This document shows positions 13,501 through 25,610 of a DNA stretch of 64,000 nucleotides, one piece after another (position 1 is the first letter of the stretch; the number at the start of each line of letters is the position of its first letter). A program made the translations under genes and the position numbers. Under the pieces are notes generated by a model that worked only from the letters and a program-made list of their open reading frames with translations, was not told the DNA's origin and made no database searches. This DNA comes from Takifugu bimaculatus (lineage: Eukaryota > Chordata > Actinopteri > Tetraodontiformes > Tetraodontidae): the NCBI GenBank assembly GCA_004026145.2, contig CP034993.1, forward strand, positions 11,597,290 through 11,661,289, given 5' to 3'.

Positions 13501-15650
13501 AAAAAAACAACAAAGTCATGAATATCTTCTCCCTCCTCCGCACCTGGGCGAAGGGTGATTACTTTCAAAATAAACGGCAGGCAAGGGACGCCGCTGCCTG
13601 TGTCGATGGCGGAGCGGCCCTTTTTTTTGGTAAAACCTAATTAAGCTTCTTGTGGCACTATTGTGACAGTGTTTTTTGCTTTGCTTCATTGTAGTTAAGG
13701 AGTAAATAGAAAAAAAAAAGGTCCTCGAGCAGGGCAACCAGGTGGCCAGCAGGACTTTTGGCTGCAATGACTGCAATGACCCCCTCCTGCAAAAACAAAA
13801 CAAACAAACCCAAACAACCCCGAAAAACCAAAAACTTCCCTCATTAGGACCTCAGATTGCCGATGGTGCTCCAGACCCAGATGTTGGTTCGGGGGAATCT
13901 GGTACGAGTTTCTCCTCCGTGTCTTCGGCCTTTTTCCTCTGCCAATTAAAATCCTCCAGCGAGAGCAACCCTGAGCCCTAATCACAGTGCTCTTTGTTCT
14001 GCTGCTGTTTTGTTGCTCTGCAAACACAAAAAGGCCCGCGATACAGATTTGGTTCTGCCGTCTGAATGCGCTAGCTTCATTTCAGCCTAAGATTTGAGCT
14101 GATGGAAAGTAAACTGGAGCCTCAGTGTGGGGAAAATAACATGGCTTTTTCCGTGCAATTAAAAACGGGGTGGGGGGGGGTGTTTCAATGAGGTGCATCG
14201 CAACGTGTCCCAATCAGTGGGAGAAATGTTCTTTTTGTTGAACACCTGTTACTGTCAGCAATCCTTCTGGATTTGTCAGACAAAAAGGCGACAGGTACAA
14301 ACAAAAGCCCCAAAGACAGAATCACAAAAGTCAGGCCTTTTGGGGTCAGGTTTGAATCGACTTCAGCAACTATTCAGGCTTTCATCGACCACTGACAGCC
14401 AGAAAGTCTCAATTTTAGAACTGTGGCACAGCTGTGCCTCATTGAATTTCACCAAAAGGCTGGGAACGAGCACCCAGTGCATTAACGGGCACACGTGCGT
14501 GCTAGGCCCATAAAGTGCCCCGGCGCGCCCTCCGCCGGCTCCCTGACCTGCCAAACCAAAACCACTTTCTCCTCAACCAGACTGACCGTCCCGATTTAGC
14601 CCGGGACGCGTCCCACAAAAAAAGACCCCGTTTGCAAAGGAAGGAGAAAAGAGGGAGGGGAGTCCTGTTGAACAGGGTTGGACGATCTGGAATTTGGATT
14701 AGAGAATTTCCACTATGGGAAATTTCATCTGGCCAAAAATCACTGGGAGAGACTCGGAAAGTGTGGACACGTGTCAAATGCAGCATATATCAAATAAGGA
14801 GGACAGTTAATCATGTCCAATATCAGTTAGTGTGCACACGTCAATATCTACCAACGCTCTAGAAGACATGGTACCCCTGTAGGAAACTGATTTAACTCAG
14901 TTACCAGGCAGAGACCATTACAATCATCGATCAGACCCTTTAGCATTAGCTTCTAGCAATCTTTTTCACTTTGGAATTTAGGCATTTATGAATCTCCCTG
15001 TGCAAAAACATACATGCTATAGTTTCTTTGTGTGTGTGTGTGTTTGTATATGTCACTATGGGAACCAGATTGATGTTTTTGAGCTAAAAACTGTGCAAAG
15101 TAACGTTTGTGGAATCATCTTGGCTGACTGATCCAACGTCGTCTTCCAGCCCAGTTCAGTTTCCCTGCATAAGCTATGGAAACATCAGCCTGGTTGTTTG
15201 GCGTGCACATCCTCCACAAGTGTTTGTAGGGTCAGATCTCTTCTGGGTTTTTTTTTTTGTAACCATAGCTACCGTGCGCCTAAAAGAACAAACACATGCA
15301 GGGATACGCAATCCACACAAGTTCATGATGTGTGTGCATACTGGTGTGTGAGCAAGGCATTGAAACCAGTACCAAACTAATTAACAGAGCCACTGGAGCT
15401 AAGCAGGAGTCAGAGGAACAACTGAGCCTATCTTCTGGGTGTCAGGAGGTCATCATCTAGTTCTCTGGCCTGATCACGTGGGACCCTTCCTGCAGAATGG
15501 AAGGATGCATGAATGGAAGGAACGCCCCCCCCCCAACCCATGAGGCTAAAGAAGGACCATCAAAGCATTTGCTGCCTTCTGGCCTCACAGAACTCTGTAG
15601 TTGCAAACAAATGAACTCTTCTCATGAGGTATTCACCATATCACGCTCAT

Positions 15651-15654
<4 letters not shown>

Positions 15655-15682
<28 letters not shown>
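15655..15682. repeat. (AC)14 microsatellite
   Basis: An uninterrupted AC dinucleotide run of about 14 units, flanked by unique sequence. Confidence 0.97.
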
Positions 15683-15686
<4 letters not shown>

Positions 15687-17056
15687 GTGATGTAACAGGC
15701 TGTGTGCAGGATGAAATCGGAAAGAACTAAAGAAATACATCCAGATCTTAGGAAAAAACGATATGCTCTTTAGTCTTTAGATGGGATGAAAAGAAAAATC
15801 ATCAGGGCGAGCTTTTTCCAAACACAACGCTGCCCCTGACTCCACCTCTTCTGCCGTTATTCGAGTCACCATTATTATTGTCGACTGAAGTGAAACTGGT
15901 GAGGCTGCCCAGCAGGAAACCTGGTCGGTTTGAGATTCCAGTCTGATTTCTCTCCCCTCTCTGGCCGGCGGATGCTTTTACATCGGCTGGTGTTCCCTCC
16001 TTTCACGCCGAGGTGAGGGTGACCGTGCTCGGGGGGGTTATTTTAACTAAATTGTAAAGGGCCTGGGTGCAGCTGTTCCAATCTGAAAGAGTCAGCACGA
16101 AAGCAGGTCACTGAATCGCCCCGGTTTCCCAGCATTGACAGTCCCTGTTAGCATGGAAGATGTCCAATCTCCGGAGAGTTTCCTTCTGACAGACTCATTA
16201 TAAAACACACACATCAACCTCTGGTCTGTATGTAACAATCGTGTCAAGTGGCGAGCGTTGGCGCTCAGCTCAGGAATGATCTGGAACTCCGATGTCGCCT
16301 CGAAAAATGAATTTACAAGGCCCGAACAGACAAACCTGTTTTTCTGCTCCGACGCTGCGTTCCCTTTCTTCCTTTATTCCAAGTGACAGCTGGGTAAGTA
16401 ACACCACCAGGAGCGTGGACGCCTCGATGAGACCCAGACCTCTGGGGTACCATCATGTCTAATAAATTTATCATTAATTGCAGCCTTTGGGGACATTTGT
16501 TCTTGAATTAATTAGTCCAATAACTCGGGGCAAATGTTACCAAATGCAACTCACTCAGGGAGGAGGCACTCTGTCTTTATTTCCCCCTGACTTTATGATG
16601 CTCTTCGGACATCGTTTTATGGTCCGTCATCAACCAGGCCTGCCACCCTGGGACGACCCCGTCCACCCCTCCGAGCGAGCGCGGCAGCACCGGAGGCGAC
16701 ACGCTCTGACACGGCAACATAGGAGCTTCAGATAAAATGTGAATGTTCCATCATTCAGACGGCAGACAGGAAATGACTGGCCTCCAGAGTAAAACGTTAT
16801 CGTTAGCATTACAAAATTTTAATGGACTACCAGTATAATACAGAAAATCCAGAAGACAGAAGAAAAACATGTACTCCTCCTCCTCCTTCCTTTCTGAGCA
16901 TTAGAGGATCTATGGTGGCTCCTGGGGAAGAAAACAGACTTTCTGAAGGATTTCTTTCACCAAGACGTTCATTGTTGTAGACACATTTAGAAACACACCC
17001 TGGAATTTAAAGTACACTTTTTAATACTTAAAAAGTGCAAGATTATAGACTATGGA

Positions 17057-17067
17057 GGGGGGGGGGG
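17057..17067. repeat. Poly(G) run, 11 bases
   Basis: Eleven consecutive G on the plus strand. Runs like this recur through the window and are prone to sequencing length error. Confidence 0.95.
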
Positions 17068-17568
17068 AAGCAATATTTTTCTCAATATTAATCCAAGTGA
17101 AAAATCATAAGGAAAAGGATTAAAAAATACACCTACGCAGGAATTCAAATCGCAGGTTTTGAGTTATCGCCTTGCCACCACTTTTACTGGCAAGATTTAC
17201 CAACAAGTGACCAAACGTACCCTAATGTAAAGATGTTTGACAGCCTTTTGGCCCTGACAAACAGCAAATAACAACATCCTTGTAGTGATGTTAAGCATAT
17301 GCCGAGTTTGCTCTGCAGTGGCACCCTTTCAAACGGCCGCTGCTTTGCTGTTGCTCCAGTCGCTCTCTAAATTCAATATGTCGGAGGCTTTTTCTGAAAG
17401 AAATCTGGGCTAACAATATTTTCCTTGGAATAAGCTGCCTTCCCCCCCAAAGTGTGTCAAGTGGCACTTTGAGAAGAGAGACTAACCAGAGACCTGAGAT
17501 GGCAAAATGTGTTTGATTTTGTTTTAGCTCTGATTTAACACAAAGCTAAGAACTCTGCGGCAGGGCGA

Positions 17569-17592
17569 CCCCCCCCCCCCCCCACCACACTT

Positions 17593-17623
<31 letters not shown>
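17569..17623. repeat. Poly(C)15 followed by (CA)15 microsatellite
   Basis: Fifteen C (17569-17583), a ten-base linker, then a clean (CA)15 run (17594-17623). The two adjacent simple repeats form a low-complexity island in otherwise unique DNA. Confidence 0.97.
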
Positions 17624-17624
<1 letters not shown>

Positions 17625-18184
17625 CATATGTATTTATGTCCTGACAGAGGTGATGCATGAAGGAAAGCGTATAAACCTGGCACAAACAAGAAGCTGGAGT
17701 GAGGAATTATAATGGTGGAAAAGATGGAAAAGTCAAGCGAGTCCTACATGAGCGTCAGCCCCCCTCACACACAGCTCAACCACTTGGGGTGATCTCCTGC
17801 TGAATTCATGCTCAGTCAACTTTGGATCGGCAGTCACGTCCGTCCCTTAAAAAGCAGCACGCCAAACATGGCTATCAGCTTTCTTTCTGCTGCTGTCTAT
17901 CAATGTCACAGCGGATCAACAATGCAGAACCCTTTCTGACTTCTCTGCTCCCCTGCTGCAAGAGCGCAGCCCTTCCACCTCCACAGCTGCTGCTTTCTGC
18001 AGGCGCTCGGCGTATCGCCAAGGGCGGCTTGTTGCTGTGTAGTCGACATATTTATTTATTTGTAACACAGGGATCAATACGGGTATTCTGCTTCGAAAAT
18101 GGGCTGGCTGTCAAAATAGGCATTAGGGCTGACGCAGCGTGGTGCCGGTCAGGGACTGCTTTACGCTCAGTGTGTCCCAGGTAC

Positions 18185-18185
<1 letters not shown>

Positions 18186-18237
<52 letters not shown>
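18186..18237. repeat. (AC)26 microsatellite
   Basis: An uninterrupted AC run of about 26 units ending in a CG step, flanked by unique sequence. Confidence 0.98.
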
Positions 18238-18240
<3 letters not shown>

Positions 18241-18851
18241 TATAACATGTCCACTTGGGTAATGGTACTCATTATTTCACAGTAACGCTTATTTTAACAT
18301 TGTTCGACAGAACTCAAATGTCATCCCGTCGCTCCTGACAAAAGAGGTTGTCATTTTGTGTCTCGGAGGCATTGTTGACGCTCTTGATGAAGGAATAAAG
18401 AAGCGAACCAAACACCTCCACAGCAGATGTGGATGAACGCTGAAGCCGTCCTGTTGTTCTGCCCCAATCCGCGCATGAGTAGCGCTGGAGACTCTAAACA
18501 GGCTAAACAGCATGAACTGCAATACAAAATATGGTTCCATTTGCAGTTTGAACTGCCGTCCATTCACTGAAATATCTCCGGGCATCTCGAGATAAACCTC
18601 CAACCTTACTGAGGAAAAAACGTTAAGAGTTGGCACAAAATTTAGGAAGACTCTGCCGGAGGATAATAAATAAAGGGAAAGTGTTTGATGGCATTGCTGT
18701 CAGTTTATCTGCACAAAGACAGACTCAACAATGCACTCATTCATGTACCCACCTGCAACAGATAGCACATTCGGTTGAGCTGCGCACACTCCGTCTCAAA
18801 AGAATCTGACACAATAGGTTCTAAGACTTGGCTCTCCTGCGTCTTGTCTTG

Positions 18852-18866
18852 CCCCCCCCCCCCCCC
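18852..18866. repeat. Poly(C) run, 15 bases
   Basis: Fifteen consecutive C on the plus strand, one of four runs of 15-16 G or C in the window. Confidence 0.95.
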
Positions 18867-21830
18867 ATTAAAGAAAAATGACCAAATGATTTGTAAATAC
18901 CACAGAACACCCAGCGTCTCACGAGGAGTTTTAATGATGACAGTAAATATTAGGAGGAAAGAAAGTGGCTGCTGACATCAGGAACCCAGCCTGGTCGAGC
19001 TATCGCTCCCGCTGCACAGCGCCAGTGTGGCTGCCAGTAGGTTTATTAAGAGAACAGTGTGATTTGGGATTTTCAGGCATGAGTGAGAAATATCTTTCTC
19101 AGCTGGAAACTGGAACTGCCAGCAGAGATTAAATAGGGTTAGCGCTGTGACTCCGTCGCCGTCTCCTCTTTCTCCGAAATCACCTCTCACTTTCACAGTG
19201 TCCAGAGAGTGCCGACATAAGCGGCCTCCGTCATCACCAAGGGCGGCATTCCAAAACGCGGGACCTGACCCCGACCGGAGGAGCGCATAGAGACGCCCCC
19301 TCTGAAAATTCCGAAGCGATGCCCTTTTTAGGTTTTTTTTTTTTTAGGGAGCCCTTTAAACCTCCCATTACACTTTTCCATTAAATCCCAGCTTTTGTGT
19401 CAGATAGGTTTCCAACCGTGTCGTGACACATGGAGGCTGTGTGGAGAAGAATAACAAGGTAAGCAGCAGAGAAGCAAAAAACCTAACTTTTTTTTGCCAG
19501 CACTTTCTACCATCTCCAATAAAAACGGGAGTGCGGAGGAGAGCCATCCCTCTAGCCATTCTCTGGCGTAGGCATTCTGCCCCAGCTCTTTGCTTTGACA
19601 GGGAAGGAACAGCATGTTATTTTACACTTAATTGCAACTGTCAGCAGCTAACCTCAGTTCTGAAAGAACAGTAATGTGACATGACTACAAAATAAACTCT
19701 TTTCTTCCCACCCCTTGAAGGACGACTGCAATGCACATTAACATAAGCAGCAGAGCCTATAGTGGATGGCACAGGTGCACAGAGCAAGTGGCCCCATGTT
19801 TGAGGGGAGACAAATGAAATAAATATCTCGGTTTGTCAAGGAACAGCTCGGGGAACGTGTGATCGAGCTAATGGTCGCTGATGGGGGAGAAAAGTCACAC
19901 AAAAGCTAAGCTAAGTATCCATTTTCAAGGTGGAATACATTCTGAGTTGCCAGTATCCGCACCTGGTTAAAAATGACCCAAAAAACCCCACCGGCATATT
20001 AACAAAACTTGGGAGCTTGTCTTTTGAGTTCCTCCGCTTTCATCAACACTGTGATGCGCTTCTTCCCTTTCGAACCGAGGAGCACAAAAAGATAAAAATA
20101 AAGTGCGGAGCCCGCTCGGTCCCTCTGCCGCCGCATCATTAACCGGCAGAATGTAACAGCAAATATGGGATCAACCTCTGTTGCCGCGGTTGCTGCAACC
20201 CGAACTTACAAAGGAGCCGAATCAAAGACTCGCCGTCAAGTAAATGTGTCACCATGTGAATTCAATCCCTGCTAAATATTCCCATCCTTGATGAACACGC
20301 GGACCTGTCAGGCTTTTATTCACGTTAGCATATTTCATTCTTCAAATTACTCTGAGCGACAGAAAAATTGGTGTCGCGTTAAACGAGAGCTGAAGTCTTT
20401 GTCTGACTGAAGCGCTTTAACAATGACTGACCATCTGTGGGATTTCACTCATTAGCACATTTGCTGCCTTCACAGAGACAGAGAGAATGTGTGGAAAGAT
20501 CCTAAAGACTATAATAGAGTGAGTGTGACTTTTGTCTTGTCAAGACAGATGAAAGAGTGTTCCACAAGAAAGAGAGAACCAAGGTTCCCCCTTTTCCCAA
20601 GATCAGATTACACCAACTGTCTAACCACAACACTTTGTGCTCCACTCCTAGGATTTTATAAAAGATTTTCTACAGGTTTACCACCGAATTTTACAATGAC
20701 TGTTCATCCTAAAAAGGGGAATATATGAAAGATGCATCCTAACCGTGGAAAACAATTGGAACAGGTCGACCAGCGCTTCTGAGTTCCAGACTTTCTTTTT
20801 CTGATCAGTTCGGCACCTACGGCTCGACAAGCACCGTGTCCTGCGTGAGGCTCTTTGCAACGGTTTAGCTGCCAGTGTCGCCTAGCAACACCGACCACAT
20901 TTTCTTTCTCTGTTAACGTTCCTCAGACTGTTTGTATTTTTAACGCAACCTTGTTGCTTCATTTGCATATGAAAAGGAGGCCCTCTCAGCATCCTTTTTG
21001 GACGTTCGTCCCTCAAAAATGATCTGGCGAATTGTGTCTGAAAACCAAAGGGTTTTTTCCCCCATTTGAACACAAATACTCTACAGGGTAACTGTAAATG
21101 TTATACTAAAAACACACTGGACTAACTGTAAAATCTAAGGCCTGGAACTAAAGACTAATCTAAATACATTTAAAGATCAAGACAGCAAAAAATTATGTAC
21201 TTTCATGTTAGTTTGTGCACAAATCTGCCATGCAGCAGCAAGAACACGCCTTTGGCCGTATCAGCGAGCCAACAGATATATTTAGCTATACATCTTGCAT
21301 TAGAAATCATTGCTCCTGTCTTAGAAGCTCCCATTACACTTCCCAGTGGAGGTCACGGGCGTCTGCAGCAGCAGAAGTTTCCCCATCATGCTGCGAGGCC
21401 CTCGGATTGAAGCCTATAGCGGATCATCTCATCTGGAGCGCCTGCGCTGCTGCCATATTATAATATCATTAAATTCCAGCATGACAGCACATTTCTGCAG
21501 CTGCAGTCAGTTATTATAGAAGATAATTAAAAATTTCTGGGCCATAACAGTTAGTGTAGGTAGAGGACTAATGTCTTCGAGACAGTGGGACTTTTCCCTC
21601 TAATGAATGCAACTAAGATGGATTGAGCAACTGCTACAGGAATTCATTATTCCACGACAGTGGGAATATACTGACTGCAGGTTTCTGTGAGAAGCGATGG
21701 AGAGAGGTGGTTCTATGACATGAACCCGCTCGCAAACACGTGTATTTTCCATTGTTTGAAGCCACGGTGTTCTGATAAGATCTGGGAATTGCGCCATAGT
21801 TGAAGCGAACCACAAAAAGGCTTCCCCTCC

Positions 21831-21848
21831 CCACCACCACCACCACCA
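21831..21848. repeat. (CCA)6 trinucleotide repeat
   Basis: Six exact CCA units. On the minus strand it reads as a tryptophan or valine run in shadow frames, so it is not evidence of coding. Confidence 0.95.
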
Positions 21849-23340
21849 TCGACTCCCCGACCTCCCACTGCGAAGTGAAAGGACAGAGGCGGTTGAAATG
21901 CAGTGAGGTATTCTGGGAAACGACAGGATGGTCGGGGACACAGTAGGAGTTTCTCTCACTTTCGAGCCCAGGAGCCCGCGGACGAGCAGCAACAAGTCCA
22001 GGAAGAACATTTCTGCATCTGGTCATGTTTGTGTAAAATGAAATACGCAGACCAAACAGTGAAAGTGTTGACAGAAGATCAGATCCTGATTAAAAAATCT
22101 TCATAAATCACGTTGATTGGTTTATGGCATTACAACCGCATTAAATCCTTCTTTGACCTTGTCTGTGTTTCATGTTTTGTCTCCGATTTCATGCTGATTC
22201 TTTTCCACTTAAAGCTGAGAGCTGACAGAAGTTTTAATTGTTCTCACAAGGAACACATTTCCAGTCTGGGTTTTCACTCTGACAGTAAAGCGACTGCAGG
22301 ATGAGTGTGTTCGCCTCTCTGCTGTCCGTGATGGCCCCTTCAGGCTTTTACAGTATTGACTTTAAAATTGATGTATTACACAGATGTAAAGAACGCGAAC
22401 TCCGACCCCGCCTTCCTCCCCCGAGGCACCGCGCCGCGGGGTTCATAAAATCCATTGTTTACTCGTGAACTTGCGGTCGCCCAAATGCATTTCCCATGCA
22501 GCCGCGTTTAAACTTATTATTTCCAGGGCAGGAATGGCGTGAGCCCGCTCCCTTCCACAGGCTCCACCCTTCTCCTCTTATCCCAGTCTTCAGAGGGAAC
22601 GGGTCTCTTTCATTCACACTTATGGAATAGTCATTTTTAAGTCTGTGAGGCAGAGAGGGATCCAAAGTGTTTGGAACAGCGGCCAAGAATCTAAAAATGA
22701 TTTGTTGAACTGAAAACCTAAAGGAAGCTGGAGCTGCCGGACAAAACCGCACGCGGGAAAGCTCATTTATGTTGAAAAACACCCGCTTTAATACGGCACA
22801 AAAAACCCACACAACATCCAGTTCTGGATCCCCCCCTTTTAAGTGTTTTTATGTACAAATGCGGGTTGTCTATAAAAAGCACCCTGCGATGGTATGATTG
22901 TGACGTGAATATGAATGAGAGCCGTCTGCACGGGTACACAAGGAGAAATCACGTTAGCTTCACCTGGTGTGGGGAGAAATGGTGGAACTTTGACTCATTA
23001 GTGAATGGAACACGGACAGAAGGCCAAAGGGTTGGGTAAATAATGGGTACTTCCAAACTTTGGGTAAGTAGCAAGAGGAAATCGTGTTGAGTATTTGTGT
23101 GCAGGTGCATCTCTGCCACAGTTTTAAAGTGGGAGGAAGTGACAATTCCGGTTTCTGTCACTGCTGATTTCGCTCACATTCTGAATGAAATGTGATGGGA
23201 TTATTATTGGTGTACTCCGATCACTGCTTGGACCCACACTCGGCAGCTCAGACGGACTCCATTTGTGAAATCCACGGACCGCATTAACGTGCCGCAGTTC
23301 CAACGTACAACTTCGCTTCAACCTTCCATCAGTTGAAGAT

Positions 23341-23351
23341 GGGGGGGGGGG
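23341..23351. repeat. Poly(G) run, 11 bases
   Basis: Eleven consecutive G on the plus strand, bordered by unique sequence. Confidence 0.95.
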
Positions 23352-23747
23352 TCCAGCAGATGTTGCTTTGCATCCTTCCTCATCTCTTTCTCCACAATTG
23401 ACTCAGCAAACGCCCCGTTCGCTTTACACGCAGCCAAACTGATGCAATCTCCTGAAAGCACCGCCGACAGTGCAACACCACACATTTCAAACTGGTAATA
23501 AATAAATTGTATTGGAAGTTTGGAGCATCTATTGACTTTCCTGTAAATTCATTCAATGACCTAAGCTGCATCACTGAAGGCAGTGTCACACACTCTCTAG
23601 GATAATAAAGTCTTTTTTTTAACTGCTGCCCCTCCTGTCATTGCAAATTTAGCCATATTTGTTGTCTGAGTTGTTTTCGCATGGGACTTTGATGGACACC
23701 CCTGGAGGGCATATTTAGTGACAATTTTAGAAAAGTCATTTGTAAAT

Positions 23748-23762
23748 GGGGGGGGGGGGGGG
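23748..23762. repeat. Poly(G) run, 15 bases
   Basis: Fifteen consecutive G on the plus strand, immediately after an AT-rich segment. Confidence 0.95.
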
Positions 23763-24699
23763 AAGTCTGCTGAAAAGTAGTTTGAGGGGAGGTATAAAGC
23801 TAAAAAGAGGGTCATTTCTTGATGCTTATGCTTGATCTGTGAGGAGACTTTTATAATGGCTGCATGAACTGTTCAAAAGGAATGTTATAGACCTTATAAA
23901 AGATACAGAATTTCTCTTCCACGCCCTTTACAACACTCGTGGTGTCTTTGTAGCCTTTAACTCTCAAGTTAACAAGTAGCTTTGTGCACATTTGTTTGAA
24001 TAGGGTGGTTTCTGTGTGCTGTCATGGCCAAAACAAGAGAAATGAGGAGGCCTTGACTCTGCATATGTATGTATGTATCTGTAAGAATCTCGATCTGTCA
24101 ATCTTACAGCCAAGAGTCCTTTTGTGTTTGTTTAAGACCTACTTTTTTGACATAATATGTGCTCTTAAAACACAATAAAAGTTTTAAATAAGGACATTTT
24201 GCCTGCTTCAGTGGGTGTCTTTATGACCTGCGTCTTGCTTACTGAAGGGAAATGGTCTTCAGGGAAATACGATGGGATATGGAAATTAATCTTGTATGGC
24301 AATATGAAAACTTATTTGACAAATTACCATTGGCTTGGTGCCTCTTCAGAAAAGTTGCACTATTATTATACCTCTAATGATCCCTAAAAGTTAAAAAAAT
24401 AAATAATAAACGTCCCCCGCTATAGTCGAGCGGCCGCCCTTTAGCTGCTTACAAACATGACCGCCCCCCTCAGAGACATCATTAGGTAAAATCCGTCAAT
24501 AAAACCCCATGAAAAAAGAGTTGCTGAACAACCTCTAAAGTGTTGAGCCAGTTCATGTAAATAATGGAAAGAAATCAGTGTCAACTACTTTTGGAGGACT
24601 TCTTTTTCAGGCGGGGGCATCAATCACATATTCCCACAATTAAATTCAGTCAGAGGGAACGTGTTAAAAACAGTGGAAAACACAGTTTTGCTCCGTGAA

Positions 24700-25080
24700 C
24701 ACAAAAGAGGGACCAGCTGCTCTTACAAACAGCAGAACCAGGTCTGTGGTATCAGGCTCACCACAGCTGGAATTGACTTAGATTTACCTCGTTGTAAAAG
24801 CCCCGATGGTCCCGGGAGTCCGGTGAGCCTCCTGGCATCTTGCACAAGTTTGCTCAAAATATGGCCATTGCCAGGTTTATAACCGGAGACCACACCATAC
24901 CAGAGAATGACCCCTTTGCTGTGTTGGAAACTAGTGACTGAGTGTTCCTCCTCCTCAAAACCAGCTGGATAACAAAACACAATGGCCGCACTCTTCTGTA
25001 ATAAGGCACAAAGCATTTCCAGGAACACTCTACAGGTGGTCCGTGTGGGGGAATGAAGCTGGACACAATGGTCAAGACTG
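24700..25080 (-). mobile_element. Possible decayed non-LTR retrotransposon fragment
   Basis: On the minus strand, frames broken by shifts read segments such as ILWYGVV and LSKLVQDARRLTG. These vaguely resemble the C-terminal part of fish LINE reverse transcriptase open reading frames, where a hydrophobic 'FGVVCW'-like motif precedes a 'LxKLVRxAxxIxG' helix. The spacing is about right, but no catalytic reverse-transcriptase motif is present and the match was made by eye. It could equally be chance. There is no intact element, and no target-site duplications or 3' tail were seen. Confidence 0.15.
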
Positions 25081-25434
25081 TTCCACTTCCAGAACTCAGC
25101 TCCTACTCAGGGTTGTCAGGGAGCTTGACCACATGTAGCAGAGTATCCGGTGCCTGAATGTTCCACTTGGTCTCTCTTGGTACTCCTGGTATCCACCAGG
25201 TTTCAGTTCCATAGCCAAGGCGGGTCCAATCCGCAGAAGTTTCATGGATTTGAACATGAGCCATAACAGTGATGGCTTGTTGCATAGGAGGTTTCCTGTG
25301 CCGGTTTGTCCTCCGCTCGACAGAGGAGCGGGGATCTGGAACGGAGGCCCTCTGATGAGACTTTTCATGAAAATGCACGTGGCCACACTAGAATGTCACG
25401 TTGGGTTCAGCTTTTCGCTGAACTTCACTGGTAA

Positions 25435-25610
25435 TAACAATGGAATAGGAGGAGTAGTAGAGTAGTAATTGCAACAGGAGTAATAATAGTGGTAGTATCA
25501 AAAGTGGAGAATTAATTGTAGTAATAGTATCAGTAAAGTTAATAGAAAAATTAGTAGTTGGTGTAATGATCGTGGTCGTAATAGCAGTGGCAGTGATAGT
25601 TATAACAGGC
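25435..25610. repeat. Cryptic GTA/TAG/TAA-rich trinucleotide stretch
   Basis: A roughly 175-base segment in which GTA, TAG, AGT, TAA and GTG triplets recur with period near three but no long perfect run. It looks like an old degenerate trinucleotide (AGT/TAA) microsatellite. The frequent TAG and TAA triplets exclude coding in the phase that matches the periodicity. Confidence 0.6.

Larger units (their letters stand above)
13501..17560. other. Non-coding stretch with small simple repeats
   Basis: It contains a CAAA-rich patch at 13790-13832, a G9 run at 14172-14180, a (TG)7 run at 15029-15042, a C10 run at 15525-15534, a CA microsatellite at 15655-15682 and a G11 run at 17057-17067. I see no exon and no recognisable transposon. 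Confidence 0.75.
17624..20480. other. Non-coding stretch with long CA array and poly(C)
   Basis: It carries the CA array at 18186-18237 and the C15 run at 18852-18866. The rest looks like unique non-coding DNA. The 146-codon plus-strand frame ending near 18262 runs into the CA array (poly-TH translation) and shows no domain, so I do not regard it as a gene. Confidence 0.75.
20481..24650. other. Non-coding stretch with (CCA)6 and poly(G) runs
   Basis: Simple repeats are a (CCA)6 run (21831-21848), a G11 run (23341-23351) and a G15 run (23748-23762). ATTA-rich text occurs at about 21500-21560. Two minus-strand frames of 130-136 codons overlap at 21600-22026, but they are frame shadows of each other through the CCA/TGG tract and lack domain character. 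No gene is supported. Confidence 0.72.

Noticed and set aside
17822..18262. 146-codon plus-strand frame with poly-Thr-His tail
   Set aside because: Its length is produced by the (AC)26 microsatellite.
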